From Candidatus Thiodiazotropha endoloripes (GTDB lineage: Bacteria; Pseudomonadota; Gammaproteobacteria; Chromatiales; Chromatiaceae), in the NCBI RefSeq assembly GCF_001708965.1, contig NZ_LVJW01000008.1:1-64000 (forward strand): a stretch of 64,000 nt of DNA. The letters run 5' to 3'. A program made the translations under genes and the position numbers. Under the pieces are notes generated by a model. That model did not search any database and had not been told where the DNA came from. It saw nothing but the letters and a program-made list of their open reading frames with translations. This document shows positions 17,580 to 26,405 of this stretch, one piece after another; position 1 is the stretch's first letter, and the number at the start of each line of letters is the position of its first letter.

Positions 17580-18914
17580 ATGACCTCGGTGCTCATCGTG
17601 GACGATGAACCGGGTATCCTCAGCTTTTTGCAAAAAGGGCTGAGACGCTATTTCGGGCTGGTGGAGACAGCCAAGGATGTGGTCACTGCCGAAGAGCTGC
17701 GAAGACACTGCCATTTTGATCTGATTATCACGGACATACGCCTGCCAGGGCACCAGGGTGGGGTCGAGTGGGTGAGAGAGTTGCGTGAGCAGGGTGGAAC
17801 CACCGGGGTTATCTTCATGACCGCCCATGCTGACCTGGAGACGGCCATCTCCGCACTCAGGGCGGGTGCCGAGGACTTCATTATGAAGCCCTTCCGTATG
17901 GAGCAGATGGTGGCATCCGTGGAGCGCTATCTGGATCGACAGAAGATGCAGCGTGAGAATTTTGTGTTGCGACGACAGGTCGATCAGATCTATGACAGCT
18001 CCGGCATCGTTGGCGAATGCCAGCAGATGCACGCCTTGTGTGAAGTGGTCAAACGTGTGGCTCCAATGCCGTCCACAGTGTTGATCGAAGGTGAATCGGG
18101 TACCGGAAAAGAGTTGGCTGCCCGAGCGATACACGACTTAAGCAACCGCTCAGGCAGTTTTGTACCGGTGAACTGTGGTGCGATGAGTGCCGAGTTACTG
18201 GAGAGTGAGTTGTTCGGGCATGTCAAAGGTGCCTTTACCGGTGCTCATCTCTCACGGGATGGACTGTTTACCTATGCCAATGGAGGGACCCTGTTCCTCG
18301 ATGAGATTGGTGAGATGCCTCTGTCGATGCAGGCCCACCTGTTGCGTTCCCTTGAAGAGCGCACCATCCGTCCTGTCGGCTCCAATCGGGAAGTCCCTGT
18401 CGATGTACGGATCATCGCCGCTACCAACCGGGATCTGGGGAATGAGGTGCAAAAAGGGGAGTTCCGTGAAGATCTCTACTATCGACTCAATGTATTGACG
18501 CTGCGCATGCCAGCCTTACGAGAACGAAGTGAGGATATACCGCTGCTGGCCAACCACTTCATGCATACACTGGCATCCGACCTGGGAATCGATGTCCCGG
18601 TTTTGGGTGAGAACGAGATAGAACTGCTGATGCACTACGACTGGCCCGGAAACGTACGGGAATTGAAGAATGTGATTGAGCGCTGTCTGTTGTTGAATCG
18701 CTCGCCGAGTCTTTGCATCACCGCCACAGAACAACAGGATGGTGAGACGATTTCTGAGCAATCGGAAGCTTCATTGCAACTCGAGGCAGTTGAGAAAAGG
18801 CATATCCTGAAGGTGCTGGAACTTCATAGCGGCAACAAGTCGGCGGCGGCCCGGGTACTGGGAATTTCACGCAAGACACTTGAGCGCAAAGCACAAGCCT
18901 GGGGAATCTCCTGA
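17580..18914 (+). CDS. NtrC-family sigma-54-dependent response regulator
   Basis: 444 residues from ATG 17580, chosen because the receiver domain begins there; starts at 17502 (ATG) or 17484 (TTG) would add 26 or 32 residues. Receiver domain with phospho-acceptor Asp52 (IITDIRLPG). AAA+ domain with Walker A GESGTGKE from about 171 and GAFTGA at 217-222, the sigma-54 contact loop. Fis-type helix-turn-helix at the end (NKSAAARVLGISRKTLERK). All parts for activating sigma-54 promoters are present. Directly divergent from tupA and followed by its histidine kinase. I infer that it drives the tup, moaA and fdh promoters described here. Confidence 0.93.
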   Translation: MTSVLIVDDEPGILSFLQKGLRRYFGLVETAKDVVTAEELRRHCHFDLIITDIRLPGHQGGVEWVRELREQGGTTGVIFMTAHADLETAISALRAGAEDFIMKPFRMEQMVASVERYLDRQKMQRENFVLRRQVDQIYDSSGIVGECQQMHALCEVVKRVAPMPSTVLIEGESGTGKELAARAIHDLSNRSGSFVPVNCGAMSAELLESELFGHVKGAFTGAHLSRDGLFTYANGGTLFLDEIGEMPLSMQAHLLRSLEERTIRPVGSNREVPVDVRIIAATNRDLGNEVQKGEFREDLYYRLNVLTLRMPALRERSEDIPLLANHFMHTLASDLGIDVPVLGENEIELLMHYDWPGNVRELKNVIERCLLLNRSPSLCITATEQQDGETISEQSEASLQLEAVEKRHILKVLELHSGNKSAAARVLGISRKTLERKAQAWGIS

Positions 18915-18918
18915 TTCC

Positions 18919-20988
18919 GTGTTGAAACTAATCCGTACCATTCAGAGCACCCTGCGTTATAAAATGCTGGTGCTGGTACTGTTCCCAATTGTTCTGATCA
19001 TGCCGATTGCACTTGTGCTGGCCATCTACTGGGGCTCCCAGTTCAGTTATGAACAGCTGTTTATTAAGGTCAATACGGATCTATCCGTAGCTGAGGATAA
19101 CTTTCACCGTCTGCAGCAGGATTACCTCAATACCCTGGCCCGCCTGGCGGAATCCTATACCTTCAATACCGCACTGGAATCGAAAAGTGGCGGAGTGATT
19201 CATCAACAGCTGGAGAAGATCCGACAGCAGAACGATTTCTCCTATCTGCATCTGCTGGGACTGGGTGGCAGGATCACTTTTTCCACAGATGCTGATCTGC
19301 CTCAGCGAGCCCACCCCTCTCCCTCACTCTTGATTGCCCTGCAGGGAGCGCCGAAAGTTGAGATTGAGATCTTCTCTGCTGAAGCACTTGAAGCCCAATC
19401 CCCGGGATTGGCGAACCGGGTTGCACTGCCATTGCTCGAAACCCCCAGAGCCACACCGACCGATCAGCAAGTGGAGGAGCGGGGGATGATGATCAGGGCC
19501 CTCTATCCGGTGAAGAACTCCAGGGGAGAGGTGGTGGCGATACTCGATGGCGGGGTGTTGCTGAATGGGAATTTCAAATTCGTCGATACCATCAGGGATC
19601 TCGTCTATGGTCCGGGCAGTCTGCCCGAGGGCAGCATCGGAACCGTGACGGTGTTTCTTGATGATGTGCGGATCACAACCAATGTGCCACGCGCCGTGAA
19701 TGAAAGGGCGCTGGGTACCCGGGTTTCTGATGAGGTGCGAACCCAGGTACTGGAGCATGGTGAAAAATGGATCGATCGTGCGTTTGTGGTAAATGATTGG
19801 TATATCTCAGCTTACCAGCCGATTGTCGATGTGAATGGTGAACGGGTCGGCATGCTGTATGCCGGTTTTCTTGAAGCGCCGTCACGTAATGCACTGTGGC
19901 AGGCCTTGGTGGTGCTGATCCTGCTTTTTCTGGCGTTGATGTTGTTATCCTCGCTACTCTCCATCCGGGGAGCAAAATCGATCTTCAAACCCCTGGAGAT
20001 GATGATGAGCGTGGTTCGCGCTACCCGTGAAGGCTATACCAGGCGTATCGGTCAGGTCTCGTCCACCGACGAGATTGGCGTTCTGGCGAAAGAGTTTGAT
20101 CTGTTGCTGGATCTTCTGCAGCAGCGTAACCGGCAGATGCAGGAGTGGACAGATCAGCTTGAGGAGAAGGTGGAGGAGCGAACAACGGAACTGAAGTTGA
20201 AGAATGAGCGATTACTGAGCATGATTCAAACCCTCAAGGAGACCAGAGCACAGCTGATCAATGCGGAAAAACTGGCTGCACTCGGTGAGCTGACGGCAGG
20301 GGTTGCCCATGAGATCAACAACCCGACGGCGGTGATGCTTGGAAACCTGGATCTGCTGGTAGCTGAGTTGGGTAAGGATGCCGAGCCGGTAAAAGAGGAG
20401 ATCGATCTGGTGATTGAGCAGATCTTCCGCATCAAGGATATCATCAACAGTCTGCTACAGTATGCCCGCACCGATCAGATGAGCGGTGAGGCTGCCTATA
20501 CCGATGTCAACAGTGTGATCGAGCACACTTTGGTTTTGGTGCGCCATCTGCGCAGCAAGAGCGATTTTGAAATCAATCTGGATCTGCAGGCAACCAGACA
20601 GGTGAAGATCAATTCCCAGGAGCTGCAACAGGTGTTGGTCAATCTGGTGGTGAATGGGGTCCATGCTCTGCACCAGCGGGATGGGGAGATACGCCTGCGC
20701 AGTTCCGACTGGGAGAGTAAAGGCGTGGTGATTGAAGTGATCGATAATGGCAGTGGCATTGCACCGGAACGACTGGGTTCCATATTCAATCCATTCAACA
20801 GCGGTAAGCCGACCGGTGAGGGCACCGGCCTTGGGCTTTCGGTCAGTTACAGTCTGATCAAAAAATATGGTGGTGATATCAGGGTCAAGTCTGAGTTGGG
20901 TAAAGGTTCCGTTTTTACCATCTGGCTCTATCGGGAGGCCGATATGGTTGATGATGAGAAGAGCTTGTTTGAGCACTATAATTATTAG
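18919..20988 (+). CDS. Membrane sensor histidine kinase partner of the NtrC-type regulator
   Basis: 689 residues from GTG 18919, four bases after the regulator stop; TTG 18880 or ATG 18964 are alternatives. A transmembrane segment right after the start (MLVLVLFPIVLIMPIALVLAIYW), a periplasmic domain of about 300 residues (Cache-like, with GMLYAGFLEAP before the second membrane segment), a second membrane segment (ALVVLILLFLALMLLSSLL), HAMP, a coiled coil (LEEKVEERTTELKLKNERL), a dimerisation domain with phospho-His464 (GVAHEINNP) and an ATPase domain with N, G1 and G2 boxes (NGVHAL, DNGSGI, GTGLGLS). The ligand is unknown; formate, or an oxyanion in the periplasm, would fit the regulated genes but is speculation. 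Confidence 0.92.
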   Translation: MLKLIRTIQSTLRYKMLVLVLFPIVLIMPIALVLAIYWGSQFSYEQLFIKVNTDLSVAEDNFHRLQQDYLNTLARLAESYTFNTALESKSGGVIHQQLEKIRQQNDFSYLHLLGLGGRITFSTDADLPQRAHPSPSLLIALQGAPKVEIEIFSAEALEAQSPGLANRVALPLLETPRATPTDQQVEERGMMIRALYPVKNSRGEVVAILDGGVLLNGNFKFVDTIRDLVYGPGSLPEGSIGTVTVFLDDVRITTNVPRAVNERALGTRVSDEVRTQVLEHGEKWIDRAFVVNDWYISAYQPIVDVNGERVGMLYAGFLEAPSRNALWQALVVLILLFLALMLLSSLLSIRGAKSIFKPLEMMMSVVRATREGYTRRIGQVSSTDEIGVLAKEFDLLLDLLQQRNRQMQEWTDQLEEKVEERTTELKLKNERLLSMIQTLKETRAQLINAEKLAALGELTAGVAHEINNPTAVMLGNLDLLVAELGKDAEPVKEEIDLVIEQIFRIKDIINSLLQYARTDQMSGEAAYTDVNSVIEHTLVLVRHLRSKSDFEINLDLQATRQVKINSQELQQVLVNLVVNGVHALHQRDGEIRLRSSDWESKGVVIEVIDNGSGIAPERLGSIFNPFNSGKPTGEGTGLGLSVSYSLIKKYGGDIRVKSELGKGSVFTIWLYREADMVDDEKSLFEHYNY

Positions 20989-20998
20989 AGCCTGTTAA
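20982..20998 (-). repeat. Diverged copy of a dispersed TTAACAGGCCCTGATAACA element
   Basis: Minus strand reads TTAACAGGCTCTAATAA and overlaps the histidine kinase stop codon. Related copies sit at 42434, 54510 and 60056. Confidence 0.45.
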
Positions 20999-21094
20999 CA
21001 CCAGTCCGGTCCTAAGTGTGAGCGAAGTGAATAATCCAGGTTGCTTAAACGCGCTTCTATAGAAACCTTTCAAAGCAAAAACCTATAACTGTCT

Positions 21095-21628
21095 ATGAAT
21101 AACAACCTACTGCAATTGATCGTCAAAGCCTTGGCGTTTTCCGCCCAAAAGCATCGGGACCAACGACGTAAGGATGTCCAGCAGACACCCTATGTCAATC
21201 ACCCCATCACCTTGATGGATATCCTGGTGAATGAAGGGGAGGTGTATGACACAGAGACACTGATAACCGCCTTGTTGCATGATACGATCGAGGATACGGA
21301 GACCACCTTTGAAGAGATCGAAACCGAGTTCGGATTGGTGATCGCCAGCCTGGTGATGGAGGTGTCTGATGATGCATCCCTCTCCAAGCTTGAGCGTAAG
21401 GCAATGCAGATACACCATGCCCCCAATCTCTCGGAAAAGGCCAAGCTGGTTAAGCTGGCCGACAAAATCGCCAATCTGCGGGACATCGCCCATAGTCCTC
21501 CGAAAGGCTGGGACCTGTCCCGACGACAGGCCTATTTCGATTGGGCCAAGGACGTTATCGATGGCTTGAGAGGCGCCCATCAGGGCCTTGAATTGTTATT
21601 CGATGACGCCTACAGCAAGCGACCCTGA
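21095..21628 (+). CDS. HD-domain (p)ppGpp hydrolase-like protein (MESH1/SpoT-like)
   Basis: 177 residues, ATG 21095. The pattern AFSAQKHRDQRRKD...PYVNHPITLMDIL, then LLHDTIEDT (HD with ED), and KLVKLADKIANLRD matches the hydrolase half of RelA/SpoT proteins and the stand-alone MESH1 family. It lacks the synthetase and TGS domains. The likely reaction is Mn-dependent removal of 3' pyrophosphate from ppGpp, though stand-alone family members may prefer other nucleotides such as NADPH. It stands between the two-component genes and moaB with its own spacers, so co-transcription is uncertain. Confidence 0.88.
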   Translation: MNNNLLQLIVKALAFSAQKHRDQRRKDVQQTPYVNHPITLMDILVNEGEVYDTETLITALLHDTIEDTETTFEEIETEFGLVIASLVMEVSDDASLSKLERKAMQIHHAPNLSEKAKLVKLADKIANLRDIAHSPPKGWDLSRRQAYFDWAKDVIDGLRGAHQGLELLFDDAYSKRP

Positions 21629-21676
21629 TGAATTTGCCCGTCAATCAGGATCTGGGACACAAGCGACGCTTGAGTT

Positions 21677-21690
21677 CTGATCTTGATCAA
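21677..21690 (+). promoter_or_regulatory. FNR-like activation site before moaB
   Basis: CTGAT-CTTG-ATCAA matches nine of ten positions of the TTGAT-N4-ATCAA consensus. A -10-like TGCTAT at 21714-21719 places a start near 21725, with the dyad centred close to -41.5, the class II FNR geometry. This would give anaerobic induction of moaB. Confidence 0.6.
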
Positions 21691-21766
21691 GGAACTGCGC
21701 CTTGCAACTGGCATGCTATCCACTGTTTTTCCTGATGAATAGAATGAGATCCACGGAGCCTATAAC

Positions 21767-22288
21767 ATGAGTGACGAACGTCAGTTTATCCCTTTGAATA
21801 TCAGCGTAATGACTGTATCGGACAGTCGAACGGAAGAGAATGACAAATCGGGCCAAAAGCTCAAGAGCATGCTGGAAGAGGCTGGGCATCAGCTGGCCGA
21901 CAAGCGCATCGTGAAGGATGATCGCTATCGGATCAGAGCGGTGATGTCCGAGTGGATTGCCAATCCGGATGTGCAGGTGATTATCACCACCGGTGGTACG
22001 GGGCTGACAGGAAGGGATGGCACACCGGAGGCGGTTGAACCCCTGCTGGATAAGATTATCAACGGTTTCGGTGAGATGTTCCGCTCCCTCTCATACGAGA
22101 TCATCGGCACATCGACTATGCAGTCCCGTGCAATCGCCGGTGTCGCCAATGGCACTTTTGTCTTCTGTCTGCCGGGTTCAACCGGCGCCTGTAAGGATGG
22201 TTGGAGTAAATTGATCTCCGCGCAACTCGATTACCGGACACGCCCCTGTAATCTGGTGGAGCTGATGCCCAGATTACTGGAGAAATAG
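21767..22288 (+). CDS. moaB: Molybdenum cofactor biosynthesis protein MoaB
   Basis: 173 residues, ATG 21767. MogA/MoaB fold with SVMTVSDSRTEENDKSG at the N-terminus, IITTGGTGLTGRDGTPEAVEPLLDK in the middle and FCLPGSTGACKDGWSKL near the end. The family adenylylates molybdopterin before metal insertion by MoeA. No mogA is in this window, so MoaB may fill that step. Not in an operon with the other cofactor genes; it has its own FNR-like promoter, which would link cofactor supply to low oxygen. Confidence 0.93.
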   Translation: MSDERQFIPLNISVMTVSDSRTEENDKSGQKLKSMLEEAGHQLADKRIVKDDRYRIRAVMSEWIANPDVQVIITTGGTGLTGRDGTPEAVEPLLDKIINGFGEMFRSLSYEIIGTSTMQSRAIAGVANGTFVFCLPGSTGACKDGWSKLISAQLDYRTRPCNLVELMPRLLEK

Positions 22289-22672
22289 TTTTTCGATAGC
22301 AACTTAACTTTGGTCGATCTATTACTAACGGGTTCATTTCAGTTGGTTTCTCCAGCCTATCGAGATTGGTGACATAAAAAGAGATAACCAAACAGAAGAT
22401 GAAGGTTAAAAATTACCAATCATCAGAGTGCCAAACAGATGGAGTGAGTAGCTCCCCTCTCCCCTTGCGGGAGAGGGGCTTTAATGCATCTCTTCGGCTG
22501 ATATTGAGTTAACCAGACAGCAGTCACTGGGGATATTGAATTATGAGTTCAAACCATCCCCAGAGACTATTTCTATTCGCGTTCATTTGCGGACTGATTC
22601 TTCCTATCCATTTGCGGCCAATAGCAGAAGAGAGCTATGGTTTATGCGTGTGTCTCTACAGGCCTTGGCAGA
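22289..22672. other. 384-bp intergenic region containing a palindromic repeat
   Basis: Between moaB and the convergent small membrane gene. Apart from the hairpin at 22454-22478, I see no gene, RNA or promoter here. Confidence 0.5.
22454..22478. repeat. Palindromic hairpin element, 10-bp perfect arms
   Basis: CCCCTCTCCC at 22454-22463, five-base loop, GGGAGAGGGG at 22469-22478. Elements of this sequence type are scattered between genes in many proteobacteria. It could double as a bidirectional terminator for moaB and the convergent gene, though the T-run is short. Confidence 0.65.
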
Positions 22673-23104
22673 CTACACTCCACTGATGAAATTGAGGAAC
22701 AAAAACAGCAGCACAAAAAAGCCGCCGACGATCATCCAGGTTCGGTTCCAGATGGCGTGGCGACGTTTGAGTTGTGCTGTTTCCGCGTCGATTACGGCCC
22801 TTGTCTGAGTGTCTATGGTGGGATCGATCCACACCTGTTGATGGCGCAGATCATCCGATTCCACCGCAGAGATGGCATGGGAAACTTCGGTTTTGTAGAG
22901 TCGGCTGTCCAGATCGACCAGTCTGTTGTGAAGCTGATTATGCAAGTGCATCAGACCCGCTTCGATATCATCGAAACGGGCGATGTATCGAATCTCGGAG
23001 CCCGCTTCAGATTCCTGGGTATTCGGCAGCTCATCTCTGATTCTGGCTCTGATCATGCCTGCGTGATCAGGGTGGGTTTCCAGTACCAGATAACCTGTTT
23101 TCAT
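22673..23104 (-). CDS. Hypothetical protein with C-terminal membrane anchor
   Basis: 143 residues, ATG 23104. Cytosolic helical part with a coiled-coil-like stretch (AGLMHLHNQLHNRLVDLDSRL) and one C-terminal transmembrane segment (MIVGGFFVLLFLFLNFI), so a tail-anchored topology is likely. I recognise no family. Sits between moaB (convergent) and the minus-strand moaA operon, 210 bp downstream of it, so it might be read through from that operon. Function unknown. Confidence 0.65.
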   Translation of the reverse strand: MKTGYLVLETHPDHAGMIRARIRDELPNTQESEAGSEIRYIARFDDIEAGLMHLHNQLHNRLVDLDSRLYKTEVSHAISAVESDDLRHQQVWIDPTIDTQTRAVIDAETAQLKRRHAIWNRTWMIVGGFFVLLFLFLNFISGV

Positions 23105-23313
23105 ATTACGGCCTGCCGATTGTATAAGCTGCGACGATAAGTGGATGAATCCATCATACCACTGAGTGTTTTTTTAGGTGAAGTAGTGAGTCGCCAGACC
23201 ATGAAGAGTGGGATTTATCTCTACATATCCAAGTTTACAATTGTGAGCGTTTGCTGTGAGTGGCGTCCATGTGCGGACTTCTTCATTCTTGACAACAATG
23301 AGAAACAGACGGG

Positions 23314-24228
23314 CTATTCATCCCCCCAAACCAGCTCACCCGCTTCACTCAAATCATAGCCCCCAAGACGCTCCCCCATGGCCTGGCAGTCGGCCGAGCG
23401 AAGACGATTGATCAGATCCTGAAACAAGCGACGGAACCAGATGTTTCTCGGCAGTGCCAGGTCGAAGGACTCCCAACCGAAAGGTATGAAGTCGAGTCCA
23501 TACTCTTGTGCGGCCGCGCGCGCTCCCGGTGCGGCATCGGCCTGATCCATGGCGATACTGGCGGCCGCTTCCCGCTCCGACAGAGCGGTGCAGACCGAGT
23601 TCAACTGCTCGATATTGACGCTGTGTTGGCTGAGTACTTCGAGCAGAAAACGTTGTGCGCCGGCACCGCTTTGTCGCATCGCCCAGCGATGGTTGCCTTC
23701 CAGCAGGGTTTTGGTATCCGGCCTGAGTTCACCCAGTGTGCGATTGACCATCAACCCCTGTTCCCGGCGAAACAGACGAATCAGCACCCATTGCCTGAAC
23801 TGGGGATATTGGCGTAACAGGGCCGGGTGGCGCGTGTTGCTCTCCTGGTTGGGTCCCCAGTGTATCCCGCAGGCATCAATCCGGTTCGCCTGGAGTAGAT
23901 CAAGACCGAGTCGGGTACCTGTCGGCGAGTAGCTGATCAGGGCATGGGCACCGGTCTCCTGGGCAAAGTTCATGATCAGTCGATAGAGCAGGGGATCGTC
24001 ACTGCCGGCAATCACCAGTCGGTTGGTCATCAGTCCGCCATGGGCGGAATCGAGCATCCAGCGATCCACCAGCTCTCTGGGAAACAGCCATTTGCCGGTG
24101 ATCTTGGTTGCCGGAATACGCTCCTCGTTGACCAGAGAGTAGATCTTCTTCTCGTTAAGGTGCAGGTATTCGGCAACCTGTTTAACGTTCATGAATACAT
24201 GCTGGTCCTGTGAGATCACTGCGGCCAT
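23314..24228 (-). CDS. Excisionase-type helix-turn-helix plus PBP-like domain regulator
   Basis: 304 residues, ATG 24228 with a strong AGGAGAGG before it. The N-terminus is a MerR/excisionase-type helix-turn-helix (MNVKQVAEYLHLNEKKIYSLVNEERIPATKITGKWLFPRELVDRW). The rest resembles the cytosolic periplasmic-binding-protein-like domain (PF12727 type) found fused to DNA-binding or MoeA domains in molybdenum metabolism (GSDDPLLYRLIMNF, SYSPTGTRLGLDLLQANRIDACGIHW). Probably a sensor of an oxyanion or cofactor intermediate. Third gene of moaA-fdhD-regulator, 15 bp after fdhD. Confidence 0.8.
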   Translation of the reverse strand: MAAVISQDQHVFMNVKQVAEYLHLNEKKIYSLVNEERIPATKITGKWLFPRELVDRWMLDSAHGGLMTNRLVIAGSDDPLLYRLIMNFAQETGAHALISYSPTGTRLGLDLLQANRIDACGIHWGPNQESNTRHPALLRQYPQFRQWVLIRLFRREQGLMVNRTLGELRPDTKTLLEGNHRWAMRQSGAGAQRFLLEVLSQHSVNIEQLNSVCTALSEREAAASIAMDQADAAPGARAAAQEYGLDFIPFGWESFDLALPRNIWFRRLFQDLINRLRSADCQAMGERLGGYDLSEAGELVWGDE

Positions 24229-24243
24229 ATCCTCTCCTAATAA

Positions 24244-25128
24244 TCAGCTCTTGGCGTGTTCCACCGGTTTCTTTTGATTGCTTTGGTAGCGCACCGGTGG
24301 AATGGCGTCAAAGGAAATATTCTCTGCACCGTTATAGATTAAAAAGTGCTTTCCCTTGGCCCGTGCGATCAGTGTCACGCCGATTCGCTGGGCCAGTTCC
24401 ACGCCCATCTGTGTGGCGCCCGAGCGGGATAGCAGTAAGGGAATGCCCATCTGCGCGACTTTGATCACCATCTCAGAAGTGAGTCTGCCGGTGGTATAGA
24501 AGAGTTTGTCTCTGCCGTGAATATCATCAAGCAGCATATTTCCGGCAATCGCGTCCACCGCATTGTGTCGTCCCACATCCTCGATGAACAGCAGGATCTC
24601 GGCACCCCGGCAGAGGGCGCAGCCATGCACAGCTCCGGCGCGTTGGTAGACTTCGTTGTAGCTGCTGAGATTCTTCAGCAGGGCATAGATACCGGATTGC
24701 CGATGGGTGCATTGCGGCAGTTCGATTTTATCCAGATCCTCCATCAGATCACCGAAAACCGTACCCTGGCCGCAGCCGGTGGTAACCGTCTTGCGGGCGG
24801 TTTTCTGTTGCAGATCGGGAATGCCGTCAAAGGTGGTGACGGCAGCTGATTCGGTCTCCCAGTCCACCTGGACGGCCTTGACCTGATCGATCGTCTTGAT
24901 CAGTCTCTGGTTGTGCAGCCAGCCCAATACCAGCATCTCCGGACGGGTGCCCAGGGTCATCAGTGTCACGATCTCCTGTTTATCCAGATAGACGGTCAGC
25001 GCCCGTTCCGCGGCTACCCGGCCGCGGCGTATCTCACCATACTCATCCACGGCTGTGGCGGGGTGGGCGGCACTCAGGCCCGCATCGGTAAGCTGGGGGC
25101 GATGAGTGTACTCATTTGCCTTGTTCAT
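24244..25128 (-). CDS. fdhD: Formate dehydrogenase sulfurtransferase FdhD
   Basis: 294 residues from ATG 25128, which has AGGTGACC just before it; 25155 would overlap moaA. FdhD hallmarks: TTGCGQGTVFG, GCALCRGAEILLFIEDVGRHNAVDAIAG and KVAQMGIPLLLSRSGAT. FdhD carries sulfur from a cysteine desulfurase to the bis-MGD cofactor, giving the Mo/W=S ligand that formate dehydrogenases need. The CxxC pair that relays sulfur is CALC. Ten bases after moaA; its client is surely the FdhA encoded divergently. Confidence 0.95.
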   Translation of the reverse strand: MNKANEYTHRPQLTDAGLSAAHPATAVDEYGEIRRGRVAAERALTVYLDKQEIVTLMTLGTRPEMLVLGWLHNQRLIKTIDQVKAVQVDWETESAAVTTFDGIPDLQQKTARKTVTTGCGQGTVFGDLMEDLDKIELPQCTHRQSGIYALLKNLSSYNEVYQRAGAVHGCALCRGAEILLFIEDVGRHNAVDAIAGNMLLDDIHGRDKLFYTTGRLTSEMVIKVAQMGIPLLLSRSGATQMGVELAQRIGVTLIARAKGKHFLIYNGAENISFDAIPPVRYQSNQKKPVEHAKS

Positions 25129-25138
25129 TGCGGTCACC

Positions 25139-26161
25139 TCATCCTCCGGTAACATTCATATGCCGGAACAGCACCGGTTGGCTGCTGAGGTCAAACTCAT
25201 GTCCCTTGGGTTTGATCTCCATGGCATCGATGATGGCTTGACGTAAGGGGGCCTCATCAAGTGGATTGGCGCGTACCACACGACGCAGATCCATGGAGTG
25301 CTCCTGGCCCAGGCAGAGCAGTAGCCGGCCTTCTGCGGTCAAGCGCACCCGGTTGCAGTGTTCGCAGAAATTGTGGCTGTGGGGCGAGATGAATCCCACC
25401 CGGCTTTGCGAACCGTTGAGACGATAGTAGCGGGCCGGTCCACCGGTGGTTTCTGTGGTTGGAATCGTTTCGTAGTATTGCTGGATATCCTGTAGAACCT
25501 GGTCACTTGAATAGAATACCTGTTGCCGATCGTGATCGCTGATCACGCCAAGTGGCATCTCTTCAATGAAGCTGATGTCCATACCGCGAGCTTCTGCGAA
25601 ACGGACCAGGTCGACCACTTCATCATGATTGCGATCCTTGAGAATCACCGTATTGATCTTCAGCCGTTTGAAACCGGCCTCCAGGGCGGCATCAATACCG
25701 TTCAGGGTGCGTTGAATGTCGCCAACCCGGGTCATCTCGTGAAAACGATCCGCCTGCAAGGTATCCAGACTGATGTTGATCCGGGTAACACCGGCGGTCT
25801 TCAGGGCCTCGGCATAGCGGGTCAGCTGGGTTCCGTTGGTGGTCAGGGTCAGGTCATTCAGGCCGGGAAGTCTGCCGAGTGCCTGAAACAGTTGCATGAT
25901 GCCGCGACGGGTCAGGGGTTCACCACCGGTAATGCGGATCTTGTTGACCCCCATCTCGACAAAACTTTTGGCCACCCGGTAGAGCTCTTCCAGGGTCAGC
26001 AGCTGCGACCTGGGGACAAACTTCATATCCTCAGACATGCAGTAGACACAGCGTAAATCACAACGATCGGTGACTGAGATACGCAGATAGGTGATCTGAC
26101 GATTGAATCGGTCAGTCAGACGATGGGTTTCCGGTGCCGGTTTATTGTTTGTTTCAGGCAT
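25139..26161 (-). CDS. moaA: GTP 3',8-cyclase MoaA
   Basis: 340 residues, ATG 26161. Radical-SAM cluster CDLRCVYCMSE (CxxxCxxC), the glycine-rich RITGGEPLTR, and a C-terminal second 4Fe-4S cluster (FCEHCNRVRLTAEGRLLLCLG). The chain ends in Gly-Gly (VTGG), the conserved tail needed for activity. It converts GTP to 3',8-cyclo-GTP, the first step of pterin cofactor synthesis. First gene of moaA-fdhD-regulator, divergent from the fdh operon, with a sigma-54-like promoter at 26200. No MoaC/D/E in the window. Confidence 0.96.
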   Translation of the reverse strand: MPETNNKPAPETHRLTDRFNRQITYLRISVTDRCDLRCVYCMSEDMKFVPRSQLLTLEELYRVAKSFVEMGVNKIRITGGEPLTRRGIMQLFQALGRLPGLNDLTLTTNGTQLTRYAEALKTAGVTRINISLDTLQADRFHEMTRVGDIQRTLNGIDAALEAGFKRLKINTVILKDRNHDEVVDLVRFAEARGMDISFIEEMPLGVISDHDRQQVFYSSDQVLQDIQQYYETIPTTETTGGPARYYRLNGSQSRVGFISPHSHNFCEHCNRVRLTAEGRLLLCLGQEHSMDLRRVVRANPLDEAPLRQAIIDAMEIKPKGHEFDLSSQPVLFRHMNVTGG

Positions 26162-26199
26162 TGATCATGATCTCTCCAACAAGCGCTTGTTCTCTACAG

Positions 26200-26213
26200 G
26201 CAAGAGTCATACC
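26200..26213 (-). promoter_or_regulatory. Sigma-54-like promoter for moaA-fdhD
   Basis: Minus strand reads CGGTATGACTCTTGCC: exact GG-N10-GC spacing and a good TTGC, but a weak -24 half. It lies 39 bp from the moaA ATG. Credibility comes from the stronger divergent site at 26390 and the shared elements between them. Confidence 0.55.
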
Positions 26214-26267
26214 GAATTACTATTTCCCGTTTGATGCCCATGCTACGTATGCTCAGCGCAGGGTGGT

Positions 26268-26314
26268 GGTATGAAATGTCTCACCCTGTGAATAAGAACG
26301 GGACATTTTGCCCT
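26268..26314. promoter_or_regulatory. Candidate activator sites between divergent moaA and fdh promoters
   Basis: GGGACATTTTGCCCT at 26300-26314 matches TGGACATTTTGTCTC (17447) at 11 of 15 positions. A second weaker element, GGTATGAAATGTCTC at 26268-26282, has its centre 32 bp away, close to the 34-bp spacing before tupA. They sit 70-135 bp from each -12 element, a usual enhancer distance. Confidence 0.5.
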
Positions 26315-26389
26315 GTTTTGCCACAGCTCCTTTTTTCGGATTATTTTCCGGCGCCGTGAATTCTCTGACGCTTTTCCACATCGGCTTTC

Positions 26390-26405
26390 TGGTACATAAC
26401 TTGCG
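26390..26405 (+). promoter_or_regulatory. Sigma-54 promoter of the formate dehydrogenase operon
   Basis: TGGTACA-TAAC-TTGCG: nine of twelve consensus positions, exact GG-N10-GC spacing. It would start transcription near 26415, about 28 bp before the ATG at 26443, which has AGGAGG. Confidence 0.75.
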
